A stretch of DNA of 64,000 nt from assembly GCF_019492185.1 (NCBI RefSeq), contig NZ_JAICCF010000004.1:1116001-1180000 (forward strand), written 5' to 3'. This document shows positions 17,380-27,553 of the stretch, in pieces (position 1 is the stretch's first letter; each line of letters begins with the position of its first letter). The notes beneath the pieces are model-generated. The model was not told where the DNA came from, did no database searches, and was given only the letters and a program-made list of their open reading frames with translations. This stretch comes from Chitinophaga rhizophila (GTDB lineage Bacteria > Bacteroidota > Bacteroidia > Chitinophagales > Chitinophagaceae). Position numbers and translations under genes: made by a program.

Positions 17380-17414
17380 AGTCATGCATTAAAGAATAGA
17401 TGACTGCTTTTTTT
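17380..17414 (+). terminator. Candidate intrinsic terminator after the phosphatase
   Basis: Six-bp stem AGTCAT/ATGACT (17380-17385 with 17400-17405) followed by GC and seven T residues. A second hairpin, AGGCGCA-ATAA-TGCGCCT at 17336-17353, precedes it without a T run. The rest of the gap to 17600 is AT-rich leader for the fimbrial-type operon. Confidence 0.45.
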
Positions 17415-17600
17415 CTATATTCGTTATGGATTTAGTTAATCCCACCGCCCTAAGCGGTACCTACTGTCTATATAAAATGCAATAAGTAAGCCTGCTGCGC
17501 CGGGAACCGCAGCACAATTTATCAACCTCGTCTCTCTCAAATAGGCGTGACAGATCCGTCATGCATACATTTTTACAGTTAACAATCTAAAAAAGCAAAA

Positions 17601-18113
17601 ATGAAAAGAACACGACTGCTTTTCGTTGCTTCGTTTGCCTTGGTATGCGCAGCAACATCAGTGCGGGCACAGGAGACGGCATCGGCCACGGTGACGGCGA
17701 CTATTGTCACGCCAATCAGCATCACTAAAGATGTTGATATGAACTTCGGCAACGTGGCCGTACAATCCACTACAGGTGGTACCGTAGTGCTTACGCCTGC
17801 AGGTACACGCACAACTACCGGCGGCGTAACGCTTCCTACCACAGCCGGAACAGTGACAGCGGCCTCGTTTACTGTAACCGGTACATCCGGCTACACGTAT
17901 ACCATCACTCTGCCCACTACGCCGCTCACTATTACCAGCGGTGCTAACACCATGACCGTTACAGCCTTTACCAGTGACCCTTCAGGTACAGGTACGCTGA
18001 CAGGCGGTTCGGAAGTGGTGAACGTAGGTGCCACATTAAATGTGAGCGCTGCGCAACCCGCAGGTGTATACGTATCTGATACTCCATTTAGTGTGACTGT
18101 AAACTATAATTAA
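17601..18113 (+). CDS. DUF4402-type exported subunit (putative pilin-like)
   Basis: 170 aa with signal peptide (KRTRLLFVASFALVCAATSVRA, cut before QE). The mature part is almost all Thr/Val/Gly beta strand and carries the DUF4402 landmark MNFGNV near residue 49 and a final strand FSVTVNYN ending at the stop. DUF4402 proteins resemble fimbrial subunits and occur beside chaperone and usher genes in Proteobacteria. Here it is the first of five same-strand genes that include a PapD-like chaperone and an usher-like protein, so it is probably the main surface subunit. A strong hairpin follows its stop. Confidence 0.8.
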   Translation: MKRTRLLFVASFALVCAATSVRAQETASATVTATIVTPISITKDVDMNFGNVAVQSTTGGTVVLTPAGTRTTTGGVTLPTTAGTVTAASFTVTGTSGYTYTITLPTTPLTITSGANTMTVTAFTSDPSGTGTLTGGSEVVNVGATLNVSAAQPAGVYVSDTPFSVTVNYN

Positions 18114-18136
18114 CGTCGCACTGATTTCACCCTGGA

Positions 18137-18172
18137 AGCCCTCCCGGTTGTCAGACATGCCCGGGAGGGGCT
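18137..18172 (+). promoter_or_regulatory. GC-rich hairpin between subunit and chaperone genes
   Basis: AGCCCTCCCGG (18137-18147) pairs with CCGGGAGGGGCT (18161-18172) with one bulged G and a 13-nt loop; no T run follows. It could be a partial terminator or 3' mRNA protector that keeps the subunit message in excess of the downstream genes, as known for some fimbrial operons. Confidence 0.5.
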
Positions 18173-18200
18173 GACCGGGTATTCACTTTTAATTGTGTTT

Positions 18201-19028
18201 ATGCGTACTATCCACTTACTGACATTCCTTATAGCCCTTTGCCCCCTGTATGTAGCTGCGCAGGGTAATCTGCTTATTACACCCATGCGGGTTGTCTTCG
18301 ACGGACAGAAAAAGTTACAGGAGCTTAATCTTGCCAATACCGGCCAGGACACGGCCCGGTATCTGATCTCACTTATTGAAATACGCATGAACAGCAACGG
18401 GACATTTGAAAAGATCACTGAACCTGATTCAGGTCAATTGTTCGCCAGTAACTTCCTGCGATTCTTTCCTAAAAGCGTCACCCTTGCTCCCGGTGAAGCA
18501 CAGCTGGTTAAGGTACAGCTGATAAAATCAGGGCAACTACAGCAGGGCGAATATCGCTCTCACTTTTATTTCAGGGCAGTTCCCGATACCAGAATACAGG
18601 GAGAACCTGAAAAGCCAAAAGATTCCGCCAGCATATCGGTAACACTGACACCGATATTTGGTATCAGCATACCAGTGATTATCAGATCAGGCAATACCGA
18701 TACCAGGGTAAACCTGACAGATATTTCCTTACAGGCCCCTGAAAACGCGCCGGCACAGTTAAACCTGATTGTGCGCCGCTCCGGCAACCATTCTGTGTAT
18801 GGAGACATCAATGTTGACTATGTATCTGAAAAGGGAAAGATTACCACGGTAGCCAGCGCAAAAGGTCTGGCTATCTACACACCAAATGAGTTCAGACAGT
18901 TCCGCATGGAGCTGGACAAAAAAATGGGTATTGACTATCATAACGGTAAGCTGAGAATTTCTTATGCCAGAACCTCAAAAGATGCATTACCGGAACCAAT
19001 GGCGCAGACAGAATTGCAGCTGCAATAG
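18201..19028 (+). CDS. PapD-like periplasmic chaperone
   Basis: 275 aa from the ATG at 18201. Signal peptide (IHLLTFLIALCPLYVAA), then two immunoglobulin-like domains. The first has LLITPMRVVFDGQKKLQELNL, matching the pilus-chaperone A1/B1 strands, and FLRFFPKSVTLAPGEAQLVKVQL, matching the F1-G1 region. The second (about 130-275) begins around ASISVTLTPIFGISIPVII. It should bind subunits in the periplasm and donate a strand. Position between a DUF4402 subunit and an usher-like gene supports this. The classical Arg-Lys anchor pair is only partly recognisable (Arg in PMRVV, Lys in LVKVQ). Confidence 0.75.
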   Translation: MRTIHLLTFLIALCPLYVAAQGNLLITPMRVVFDGQKKLQELNLANTGQDTARYLISLIEIRMNSNGTFEKITEPDSGQLFASNFLRFFPKSVTLAPGEAQLVKVQLIKSGQLQQGEYRSHFYFRAVPDTRIQGEPEKPKDSASISVTLTPIFGISIPVIIRSGNTDTRVNLTDISLQAPENAPAQLNLIVRRSGNHSVYGDINVDYVSEKGKITTVASAKGLAIYTPNEFRQFRMELDKKMGIDYHNGKLRISYARTSKDALPEPMAQTELQLQ

Positions 19029-19087
19029 TTAGTGACAAGGATTATCACGGCATGAGTACGGCATGCCGCAGCACAATAACCAAACGC

Positions 19088-22000
19088 ATGAATACCGACA
19101 GAAGATTTACACCCTATTATTTTACAATTCTTATCTTATTGTTAGGTCTGCCGGCAACCGTCTGGTGTCAGACGAGCTGGAGGGGAACGGTAAGTACAGT
19201 ATGGAATGATGCAAACAACTGGACGGCAGGTATTCCTACCGCCTCTATTGATGCAGTTATCGGTGATGCTGCATTTACCGGCTCGTTTCAGCCTACGATC
19301 AGTAGCGTAACAGCAGCCTGCCGAGCACTTACACTTGTTGCGGGTGCTAAAAGTCCAGTACTGACAGTTGCAAAGGGCCTTACCGTATCAGGCACTCTCA
19401 CCAACGGCAGCGGTTGCACCATTTCACATAGAGGTGTAACCATTACAGTAAAAGGAGATTTCATCAACAATGGTACTTATACCACTACAAGTACTTCTTC
19501 CCGCGTAACCATGGCCGGTACTACGCAAAGTATCAGTGGGACAGGCATTTCTTTCAGACGTCTTACCATTAACTCGGGCGCAACAGTAACACCCGCTGTT
19601 AGTTTCCCCGTTACAATTGCGCTGTCTGTCAGCGGCAACCTTATCCCTTCCGAAAGTACAACCACACTGATTTCCGGCGCTGGTACGCTCAGTGTTACTG
19701 CCACCGGAGTATTACATGTAAGGGGCGCTACGTTCGCCAGCAATTATAGTCTTACCGGCACCAATACATTAAGTGCCGGCAGTACAGTAGACTACAGTGC
19801 AACACTGATCAATCAGACAATCCGCAATGATATTACTTATTCGACCTTACGCATTAGTGGCGCGCTTGTTAAAACACTTGCCGGTAACCTGAACCCTCTC
19901 AATTCTACCACTAGTACCGCCGGTAGAATTGTAGTGGCTAGTGGAGTGCTTAACCTCTCCTCCTTTACCGCAAACAGGGGCACGACCGTAGCTGGTGGTG
20001 CCTTGTCGGTAGCAAATGATGCCACCTTACGCATTGGAGGAACCAACACCTTTCCCAGTAACTTCGCTACGCGCTCATTATCATTGACGAGTACAGTCGA
20101 ATACAATGGAGCAGCGCAGACCATTTCTGCTGAAACATATGGAAACCTGGTTCTGTCTGGCTCCAGCGGTGCTGTTATAAAGACAATGCCAGCTACAGCA
20201 TTCACAGTAGCGGGCAATTTCACCACAACTGCAGGAAGCGCGACGAGTCTAGCTGCTACCGCTGGTGCAAATATGATTGTAACGGGCAACACGATTATCG
20301 AAACAGCAACGACCTTCAATGCAGGCAGCTTTACATTAGATCTCAGCGGCAACTGGGTGAATAATGGTGTCTTCTCCGGCGGAACAGGAACGGTTAACAT
20401 GAATGGACCGGGAACGAACATCAGCGGCACAGGCGTACATGGTTTTAATAATCTTAATATCACAGCTACAAATATTTCTGCGACTGCGAATGCAGCGGTC
20501 ACTGTAGCCGGTAACCTGGCAACGACAGGGCCGGGAGCGTTTACACAGGCAACTGGTGGCACGCTTACCATGACCGGCGCGAGCAAAACAATAACAGGGG
20601 CAAGTCTGACTTTCGATAATCTCACAATATCCGGGACCGTCAGTACAACCAGCAGCTTGCTGTTAAACGGCAATCTTGTTGTCAGTGGCACTTTCAATAG
20701 CACAGGGGGAACGATTACCATGCAGGGAGCCGCAAAGACTATCTCTGGGGCAGGGACGATTATATTCGGATCCCTGGTCATACCCGGTACAGTCACATCA
20801 GCTGTATCATTCTCTGTAAGTACCACTATGGACATCAGCGGCACTTTCAGTGCCAGCGCAGGTACAACAACCTTTACAGGAACCAGCACGCTTAACGGTA
20901 CGGCCAACCTATTTAACGTTACACTCAATGGAACTTCTCTGCAGTTGTCTACCAATGCAGTGCTGGGCATTGCAAATACGTTTACCGTAACAGCCGGTAC
21001 GCTTAATGTCACATCCACTCCACCTAATACCGTAAATTTCAACGGCACCGCAGCACAGACGATCAACGCACTAACCTATAACAGATTATTACTTTCCGGA
21101 GGCAGTGTAAAAACGGCAGCGGGAGCTATTACAACCAGCTATTTTACGCTAGGCGCTAATACAACGTTCAATGCAGGTGCATTCACACATACCGTACTGC
21201 TGGACTTTATAAACAGCGGTACATTCAATGCAGGCACAGGTACATTTGCTTTTACAGGCGCAAATATTTCTACTATTACAGGCATTACCACTTTTAACAT
21301 TCTTACGCTTAATAAAAATGCACAGTCTACCCAGGTGAACCTGAACAATGATGTCAATGCAGCTACAATCAATATGACATCAGGCACGATGAATACCGGT
21401 GTAAATGTGGTTAACATGACTGTAGACAGAACCGGACCGGGGATCATTTTAGGTAATATCCGCCGTACACAGTCATTTGGCCTGGGAGGCGTTTATGCAT
21501 TTGAAAGCCCTAATACCACACTTACGATACTTGGCCTGCCGCTGACCGGATCTATTACTGTTTCAGTGGCAATCGGCCCTATTAATGACTTCCCGCAGGG
21601 TAGCGCTATCAATCGTGTTTATACTATTAATACCGGTCTGACAGTGGGGCTGACTACTGTCAGATTACACTACGAAGATGCAGAGCTGAATGGTAATAAT
21701 GAATCTACCATGGGACTATGGTATTACAGCCTGGGTAGCTGGGGATCAGCTGGAAAGTCAGGTAACAGCACAACAGCTAATTATGTAGAAGTTGGTGGGC
21801 GGTTAGCTATTAATGGTCGCTGGACGATATCTGACAACTCGAATGTCGTTCGCTGGAATGGGTCGGTAAGTAATGAATGGACAAACGCCAACAACTGGAC
21901 AGTGGTGCAGGGTAGCCCATCGCGCCCACCGGGAGTGAATGATATCGTAGAAATAGGGACATCGGCTTTTACCAATCAGCCAGTTATCAGTACGGCAGTT

Positions 22001-25000
22001 GCCGTTAAAGCAATCTCTCTTGGCAGTACACAGGCCGTTAACCTCTCCCTAGCATCGGGTGGCAGTCTGACTACGCAGGGTAACATTGCAGGCAGATGGT
22101 CAGGCAATGCAACTCATACTATCAATACAGGTGCACAAACATTGACCGTCAACGGAGATTTGCCGCTTAGCGACGGAACTTCCGGACGTGCCATTAACCT
22201 CAACATTGGCTCCGGCACCGTGACAGTTGGCGGATCCGTCACACAGACTGGAGGAGCAGCAGTTGTGTTTTCTGGTGCAGGCACGTTGAATATCGGTAGC
22301 AACTATGACTATTCAAATGGGACATTTACAGCTGGTAATGGTACTGTTAATTATAATGGAAGCGGAGCGCAAACAGTGGCAGGGCTGGCTTATTACAATC
22401 TGCAGATCGGTAAGAGTGCAGGTGACGCGCTGTTAAGCGGCGAGGCAAGCGCCAGCGGAAGTCTGAATATAACTGGCGGCGCTTTGACCATGAATGGTAA
22501 CACAACTGTAACAGGTGATCTGAATATATCTCCAGGAGCAACATTGAATAGTGGTACCATCGGGCTAAACGTGGGAGGCAACTGGAATAATAGCGGTACA
22601 TTCTCTTCATCCGGTGGTACAGTCACACTAAACGGCTCAGGTATACAAACCGTTTCAGCTACTACTTTTAATAATCTCGTTATCAGCAGCGGAGGAACAG
22701 TGACCCTTGCAGGGAATAGCCCAATAAATGGCAATCTAAGTGTCAATAGCGGCATTCTGAACCTGTCAACCTTCAGCGCCAATAGGGCATCAGCTGGGGG
22801 TACCTTTTCGCTGGCAAACGGAGCTACGCTACAAGTAGGAGGAACGAACAACTTCCCATCAGGGTATTCTACCTACACACTTGGTAACACCAGTACTACC
22901 AACTATAATGGTTCAGTAGCACAGGCAGTAGCGGGCGTTGCGTATGGCAACCTGGTCTTTAATAATAACGGAACGAAAACACTCGCTGCGACATGCATCG
23001 TAAATGGCGATCTAACCATCAACAGTGGCGCTACTTTTAGTGGAGCGGCTAACACGATCAATCTGTTCGGCAACTGGAACAACAGTGGAACCTATACTCC
23101 TGCCAGCAGCACAGTGACGCTGAACGGTAGTAATAAAACAATTACAGGTAATACCACCTTTAACAGGCTAACTGCCTACGGCAGCTATATAGTAAATGGA
23201 AGCGATATTACGTACAATGGGCTACTGACTATTGCTAATGGCGGTTCGTATAATGGTGGCAGCGGTACGGCAATAGTAAATGGAGACCTGACAAATAATG
23301 GCTCGCTTACCAGTAACGGAGTAACTACATTTACTGGTACAACCCTACAAACTATCCGCTTCGTCAACGCCCTTGTATCCAACTCAAGTGGAGTGATCAA
23401 TTTCAATGGCACTGTGCCTCCGGTACTCAACTCTACCAGCACGCCAACCTACGCTACCCTGAATATCAACAACACAGGCGGTGTCAGTGCAAGTGTAGGA
23501 TGGATTGTACAAATTGCATTTAATATCAGCAATGGTGCAACGTTCAACGGGGGCATATCTACACATAATGTATTTGGCTCGTTTACTAACAACGGTACGG
23601 TTACCAGTAGCGGAACTATGAACTTTACTCCTACAGCACCACAGACAGTCAGGCTCACGGGAACCGCATTTACCAGTACAGGAACCGTACAATTTGGCGG
23701 TAGCGGTGCATTGAGTGTTACCGGCGCCCCTACAGCACTAAATAACGTCCTGATCACCAATACTACTGGCGTAACACCTTCGGCAAACTGGCTGGTGAAC
23801 GGAGACTTTATGATTGCCAACAATGCAATATTCAATGCAGGTAGTTATACTTATACTATTGCAGGCGACCTGGAAAGTAATGGTACGCTGAACGGCGGTA
23901 CATCCACCTTCACACTGACTGCTGCAGATGCACAATTGACCGGTAGTCCTAGCACTACTTTTTACGACCTGACCATCACCGGGTTCACAACAGCATTATC
24001 AGATTATGGTGTAGGTCGCAACTTTACAAATAATGGCACTTATGACGGCACGGTAGGCGCTTTGAATATGGTTGGCAACTTACCCGGTACCATCTCAGGG
24101 GCAGCAACTTCATTCAACCTGGCGCAGGTAACTATACAGAAAGATCCAGGTACCACTGCATTTTTAGGAAAAGCAATAACAGCCGTAGAAGATATTACTG
24201 TGTTTACTGGCACATTAGATGCAGCAGGTTTCGCAATTACACCTACAGCAACAGCTTCCCTGACTATTGAGGATAACGCGCGACTCATTCTACGCGGTAC
24301 GCAAACACTACCTACATTCAGCTCGTTCACAGTAGATACCTTCAGTACTGTTGAATATGGCGGCAGCACGCAAGCTGTTTCAGCCGCTACCAGTTACGGT
24401 AACCTGGTGATATCATCTTCTGGCACAAAGACGGCATCTGCGATATTAAAAATACTCAATGACTTTACATTGTCTGCGGGCACCTTTGTACAAGGCAGTT
24501 TTACAGATACCCTGGGCGGTAACTGGACAATGAGCGGAGGCACTTACAACAATACGGGGGCTACAATATACCTAAATGGTGCAGGCACACAAACCATTAC
24601 CTCCACCGGCGCATTTAATAACCTTACCGTGAACAAAGCTACAGGTATAGTCTCCCTGGGATCCAACATTACGGTTAATAGTGTACTCAACTTTATTCTG
24701 AATAAGATTGTTACGGGCGCTACATTTGCTGTAATTCAGCCTACAACCGGCGTCGTTACAGGTGCTTCTCAGTCCACCGGGTGGGTTGTTGGACGGCTGC
24801 AGAAGGCATTTCCAACAGGCAGTGCGGTCCGGAACTTTGAAGTAGGAGATATTGTATACTACAGTCCGGCCTCCATCGCTTTCGGAAATGTAACCGTGTC
24901 TGGCAGCATACTGGTTGGAGTGACACCAACAGATCACCCGAATGTAGCTACCTCGCCACTCAATCCAAACAGAAGTGTAAACAGATACTGGTCATTTACA

Positions 25001-27034
25001 AATAACGGTGCTAATTTCAATTCCGCAACTGTGACCATGACATGGAATGCTACAGATGTAGATCCAGGATCCAATACCAGCAACTTCAAAGTATCCAGTT
25101 ATAACGGCAGTACCTGGGCCACACCGGCATTTGCCAATCCGCTGCCTACATCCATTCAGGCTACAGGTTTAACAAATCTGAATGTTGCGCTGGCTATAGG
25201 ACAACTAATCGCAGACAATACCTGGACAGGCGCAGTAAATGTTAACTGGTACGTGAGCGGCAATTGGTCTAATAATAGCATACCGGTAACCACGACCAAT
25301 GCTACCATACCCAGTGGACTGACCAACTATCCTCAAATAAGTACTGGAACCGCCACAACTAATAATCTTATTATTCAGAACGGGGCGTCTGTTACGGTGA
25401 ATGGCGGCATTCTTCAGATATACGGCGCTATTACAAACACCGGGAGCTTTACTGCAAGTAACGGTAGCATTGAGATGACAGGAACTGCAGCACAGATAAT
25501 ACCTGCAAATACATTTACAGGCAATACTGTTCTTAATCTAACTACCAACAATGTAGCAGGAGTTACCTTGCTTGGTCCACTGAATATTTCGGGAGTACTA
25601 AAGGCTAATATTGGCTTATTCGCAACAGGCGCAAATCTCACTTTGTTGTCCACCGCTGCACGCACTGCTCTCATAGATGGCAGTGGTAACGGATCTGTAT
25701 TGGGCACCGTGACCATTCAACGTTACCGTCCTACGAGCTTCGGGTATACTTATTTTAGCTCTCCATTCAGCGCGGCTACAGTCAGCGAGTTCTCAGATGA
25801 TATCAATCTTAATGCCCCATTCCCAAATTTCTACCGTTATATTGAAAACCGTGCATCTTCGGGCTGGGTATCTTACACTTCGATAGTAGGTATACTTACG
25901 CCAATGGTTGGTTATGCTGGTAATCTCGGCGTTGGTTCCTCTCCTGTCACTATTGATATGACAGGAGTAGTAAACAATGGTACAATGACTGCGCCTACAC
26001 CTACTAACAATAATCAGCCATATACACAAGGATTCAACCTGGTGGGTAACCCCTACCCTTCTCCGATTGACTGGGACGCAACGAATGGCTGGACGCGAAC
26101 CAATATTGACGACGCCATCTACTTCTTCAATGCGGGCAGTACCAATCAATATACAGGCACATATAGTTCATATATCAATGGTGTATCCAGCGATGGGATC
26201 GCCAACAATATCATCCCGACCATGCAGGGATTCTTTATACATGTGACTGACGGGACCTACCCAATAGCAGGTCTATTACGCGTTACAAACGCAGCAAGGG
26301 TAAATAACCTGACGCCGAGTTTCCGAAGAGAACGACCATTGACAGAACCATTGCTGAGACTAACTGCCGCCTACGCAGATGAAGGACATCCGGCAGATCC
26401 GGCTGTTATCTACTTTGATGATAGCTATTCCAAAGAATTTGAACCTGATATTGACGCGCTGAAGATGCTAAATACAGATGAATTTGTCCCAAGTTTGTAC
26501 ATCATGGCAGGAAAGCAGCGTCAATCTATCTCCGCCTGGCCGAATAGTATAGACAGCACAGAGATGATACCATTAGGCATAACAACAGGTAAAGAAGGCT
26601 ACGTCAGTTTCTCATTACCGTTGATGGAAAGAATGCCTGCAGACAGACATTTCTATTTATATGATAAAGAAGCAGATATTACTCACGATCTGCATCAGGC
26701 TACACCTTATCGCCTCTTCCTTCGTAAGGGCAGTTTCGATAACCGTTTCTTCCTGGTACTGAAAGCAGGCGAGGGTACAATACCTTCTGGCGAACAGCCT
26801 TTTTATCATGCTTATAGTACGGGTAGCAATCTGTTTGCACAATTTGATAAAGTTCCGGGAGAAAAATGTACGATCACTGTCAGCAATATATCGGGACAAG
26901 TACTTCTGCAAAAAGATTTTACCGGCAATGGACGGTATTTGCTGGGATCACAATACAGTAGCGGAATTTACATTATCACTTTCTCCGCTAACAGGCATAA
27001 GATATCTAAGAAAGTGTTTATTGCTCACCAATAA
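19088..27034 (+). CDS. Giant repetitive adhesin with T9SS sorting domain
   Basis: About 2,650 aa from the ATG at 19088 (MNTDRRF, normal signal peptide ending at VWCQ); an ATG at 19052 adds 12 residues. The body is Gly/Thr/Ser/Asn-rich beta repeat with recurring units like GNLTVSGG, FNNLTI and NNGTFSGGTGTVNMNG, fitting a long beta-helix. Three modules with W-x-G...W...NW (near residues 32, 920 and 2040) mark internal boundaries. From about 2190 a globular part follows, and the last ~85 residues are a type A T9SS C-terminal domain (ITVSNISGQVLLQKDF, SSGIYIITF, KKVFIAHQ). Expected to be exported by Sec, moved by T9SS and attached to the surface. It is unusual in sitting inside a chaperone-usher-like operon. 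Confidence 0.85.
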   Translation: MNTDRRFTPYYFTILILLLGLPATVWCQTSWRGTVSTVWNDANNWTAGIPTASIDAVIGDAAFTGSFQPTISSVTAACRALTLVAGAKSPVLTVAKGLTVSGTLTNGSGCTISHRGVTITVKGDFINNGTYTTTSTSSRVTMAGTTQSISGTGISFRRLTINSGATVTPAVSFPVTIALSVSGNLIPSESTTTLISGAGTLSVTATGVLHVRGATFASNYSLTGTNTLSAGSTVDYSATLINQTIRNDITYSTLRISGALVKTLAGNLNPLNSTTSTAGRIVVASGVLNLSSFTANRGTTVAGGALSVANDATLRIGGTNTFPSNFATRSLSLTSTVEYNGAAQTISAETYGNLVLSGSSGAVIKTMPATAFTVAGNFTTTAGSATSLAATAGANMIVTGNTIIETATTFNAGSFTLDLSGNWVNNGVFSGGTGTVNMNGPGTNISGTGVHGFNNLNITATNISATANAAVTVAGNLATTGPGAFTQATGGTLTMTGASKTITGASLTFDNLTISGTVSTTSSLLLNGNLVVSGTFNSTGGTITMQGAAKTISGAGTIIFGSLVIPGTVTSAVSFSVSTTMDISGTFSASAGTTTFTGTSTLNGTANLFNVTLNGTSLQLSTNAVLGIANTFTVTAGTLNVTSTPPNTVNFNGTAAQTINALTYNRLLLSGGSVKTAAGAITTSYFTLGANTTFNAGAFTHTVLLDFINSGTFNAGTGTFAFTGANISTITGITTFNILTLNKNAQSTQVNLNNDVNAATINMTSGTMNTGVNVVNMTVDRTGPGIILGNIRRTQSFGLGGVYAFESPNTTLTILGLPLTGSITVSVAIGPINDFPQGSAINRVYTINTGLTVGLTTVRLHYEDAELNGNNESTMGLWYYSLGSWGSAGKSGNSTTANYVEVGGRLAINGRWTISDNSNVVRWNGSVSNEWTNANNWTVVQGSPSRPPGVNDIVEIGTSAFTNQPVISTAVAVKAISLGSTQAVNLSLASGGSLTTQGNIAGRWSGNATHTINTGAQTLTVNGDLPLSDGTSGRAINLNIGSGTVTVGGSVTQTGGAAVVFSGAGTLNIGSNYDYSNGTFTAGNGTVNYNGSGAQTVAGLAYYNLQIGKSAGDALLSGEASASGSLNITGGALTMNGNTTVTGDLNISPGATLNSGTIGLNVGGNWNNSGTFSSSGGTVTLNGSGIQTVSATTFNNLVISSGGTVTLAGNSPINGNLSVNSGILNLSTFSANRASAGGTFSLANGATLQVGGTNNFPSGYSTYTLGNTSTTNYNGSVAQAVAGVAYGNLVFNNNGTKTLAATCIVNGDLTINSGATFSGAANTINLFGNWNNSGTYTPASSTVTLNGSNKTITGNTTFNRLTAYGSYIVNGSDITYNGLLTIANGGSYNGGSGTAIVNGDLTNNGSLTSNGVTTFTGTTLQTIRFVNALVSNSSGVINFNGTVPPVLNSTSTPTYATLNINNTGGVSASVGWIVQIAFNISNGATFNGGISTHNVFGSFTNNGTVTSSGTMNFTPTAPQTVRLTGTAFTSTGTVQFGGSGALSVTGAPTALNNVLITNTTGVTPSANWLVNGDFMIANNAIFNAGSYTYTIAGDLESNGTLNGGTSTFTLTAADAQLTGSPSTTFYDLTITGFTTALSDYGVGRNFTNNGTYDGTVGALNMVGNLPGTISGAATSFNLAQVTIQKDPGTTAFLGKAITAVEDITVFTGTLDAAGFAITPTATASLTIEDNARLILRGTQTLPTFSSFTVDTFSTVEYGGSTQAVSAATSYGNLVISSSGTKTASAILKILNDFTLSAGTFVQGSFTDTLGGNWTMSGGTYNNTGATIYLNGAGTQTITSTGAFNNLTVNKATGIVSLGSNITVNSVLNFILNKIVTGATFAVIQPTTGVVTGASQSTGWVVGRLQKAFPTGSAVRNFEVGDIVYYSPASIAFGNVTVSGSILVGVTPTDHPNVATSPLNPNRSVNRYWSFTNNGANFNSATVTMTWNATDVDPGSNTSNFKVSSYNGSTWATPAFANPLPTSIQATGLTNLNVALAIGQLIADNTWTGAVNVNWYVSGNWSNNSIPVTTTNATIPSGLTNYPQISTGTATTNNLIIQNGASVTVNGGILQIYGAITNTGSFTASNGSIEMTGTAAQIIPANTFTGNTVLNLTTNNVAGVTLLGPLNISGVLKANIGLFATGANLTLLSTAARTALIDGSGNGSVLGTVTIQRYRPTSFGYTYFSSPFSAATVSEFSDDINLNAPFPNFYRYIENRASSGWVSYTSIVGILTPMVGYAGNLGVGSSPVTIDMTGVVNNGTMTAPTPTNNNQPYTQGFNLVGNPYPSPIDWDATNGWTRTNIDDAIYFFNAGSTNQYTGTYSSYINGVSSDGIANNIIPTMQGFFIHVTDGTYPIAGLLRVTNAARVNNLTPSFRRERPLTEPLLRLTAAYADEGHPADPAVIYFDDSYSKEFEPDIDALKMLNTDEFVPSLYIMAGKQRQSISAWPNSIDSTEMIPLGITTGKEGYVSFSLPLMERMPADRHFYLYDKEADITHDLHQATPYRLFLRKGSFDNRFFLVLKAGEGTIPSGEQPFYHAYSTGSNLFAQFDKVPGEKCTITVSNISGQVLLQKDFTGNGRYLLGSQYSSGIYIITFSANRHKISKKVFIAHQ

Positions 27035-27042
27035 AACGATGA

Positions 27043-27546
27043 ATGAAATTTATCAAACATAGCTATCATCTGCTTTACCTCGCTTTGCTGCTGATCACAT
27101 CAGCAGTATACGCACAGGAACAACCGCCCAGACCTATCACTGTATACGTGAATCCAGCCCAAGGATTGATTTTCGGAGCATTCTTCCAGGGAGTAACCGG
27201 TGGTACCGTAATTCTTTACCCCGATGGTTCCCGGTCTGTTACTGGCAGTATTGTACAGGCAAACCTGGGATATCCCTTTTCCCCTGCCATATTTGAAGTA
27301 GATGCGAATCCCGGGACGCTCATTTCGATATTGAACGGCCCTGACGTAACACTCACCGGTAGTAACGGGGGGACTTTATCATTACATATAGGTACGTCCA
27401 GTACAGGCTCCCCATTTATAGCAACGGCAACGCCTCCAGCCCGCACAATCGTGCGTATAGGAGGTACTCTTACCGTAGGACCACCACCGGCGAATCCTGC
27501 AGGCAATTACAGCGGCGTGTTTTCGGTCACATTCATCCAGGAATAA
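27043..27546 (+). CDS. Second small exported subunit, DUF4402-like
   Basis: 167 aa, starting 9 bp after the adhesin stop. Signal peptide (HLLYLALLLITSAVYAQ), then a beta-rich chain with GLIFGAFFQGVTGGTVILYPDG, the counterpart of the MNFGNV...GGTVVLTPAG segment of the first subunit (17601), and a last strand GVFSVTFIQE just before the stop. It is much diverged and has a Pro-rich tail near residue 150. Inference: a minor or tip/anchor subunit. It is 8 bp upstream of the usher-like gene. Confidence 0.7.
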   Translation: MKFIKHSYHLLYLALLLITSAVYAQEQPPRPITVYVNPAQGLIFGAFFQGVTGGTVILYPDGSRSVTGSIVQANLGYPFSPAIFEVDANPGTLISILNGPDVTLTGSNGGTLSLHIGTSSTGSPFIATATPPARTIVRIGGTLTVGPPPANPAGNYSGVFSVTFIQE

Positions 27547-27553
27547 AAGTTTA

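Noticed and set aside
19837-21066. Long antisense open frame (409 codons) opposite the giant adhesin
   Set aside because: The opposite strand of a Thr/Gly/Asn-rich repeat gene has few stop codons by composition. It translates into Val/Pro/Leu-rich filler with no domain, like other antisense frames along 19,000-26,000.
19088-24700. CRISPR-like or tandem DNA repeat array
   Set aside because: The region is repetitive at protein level only. Units vary in length and sequence and there are no constant repeats with unique spacers.
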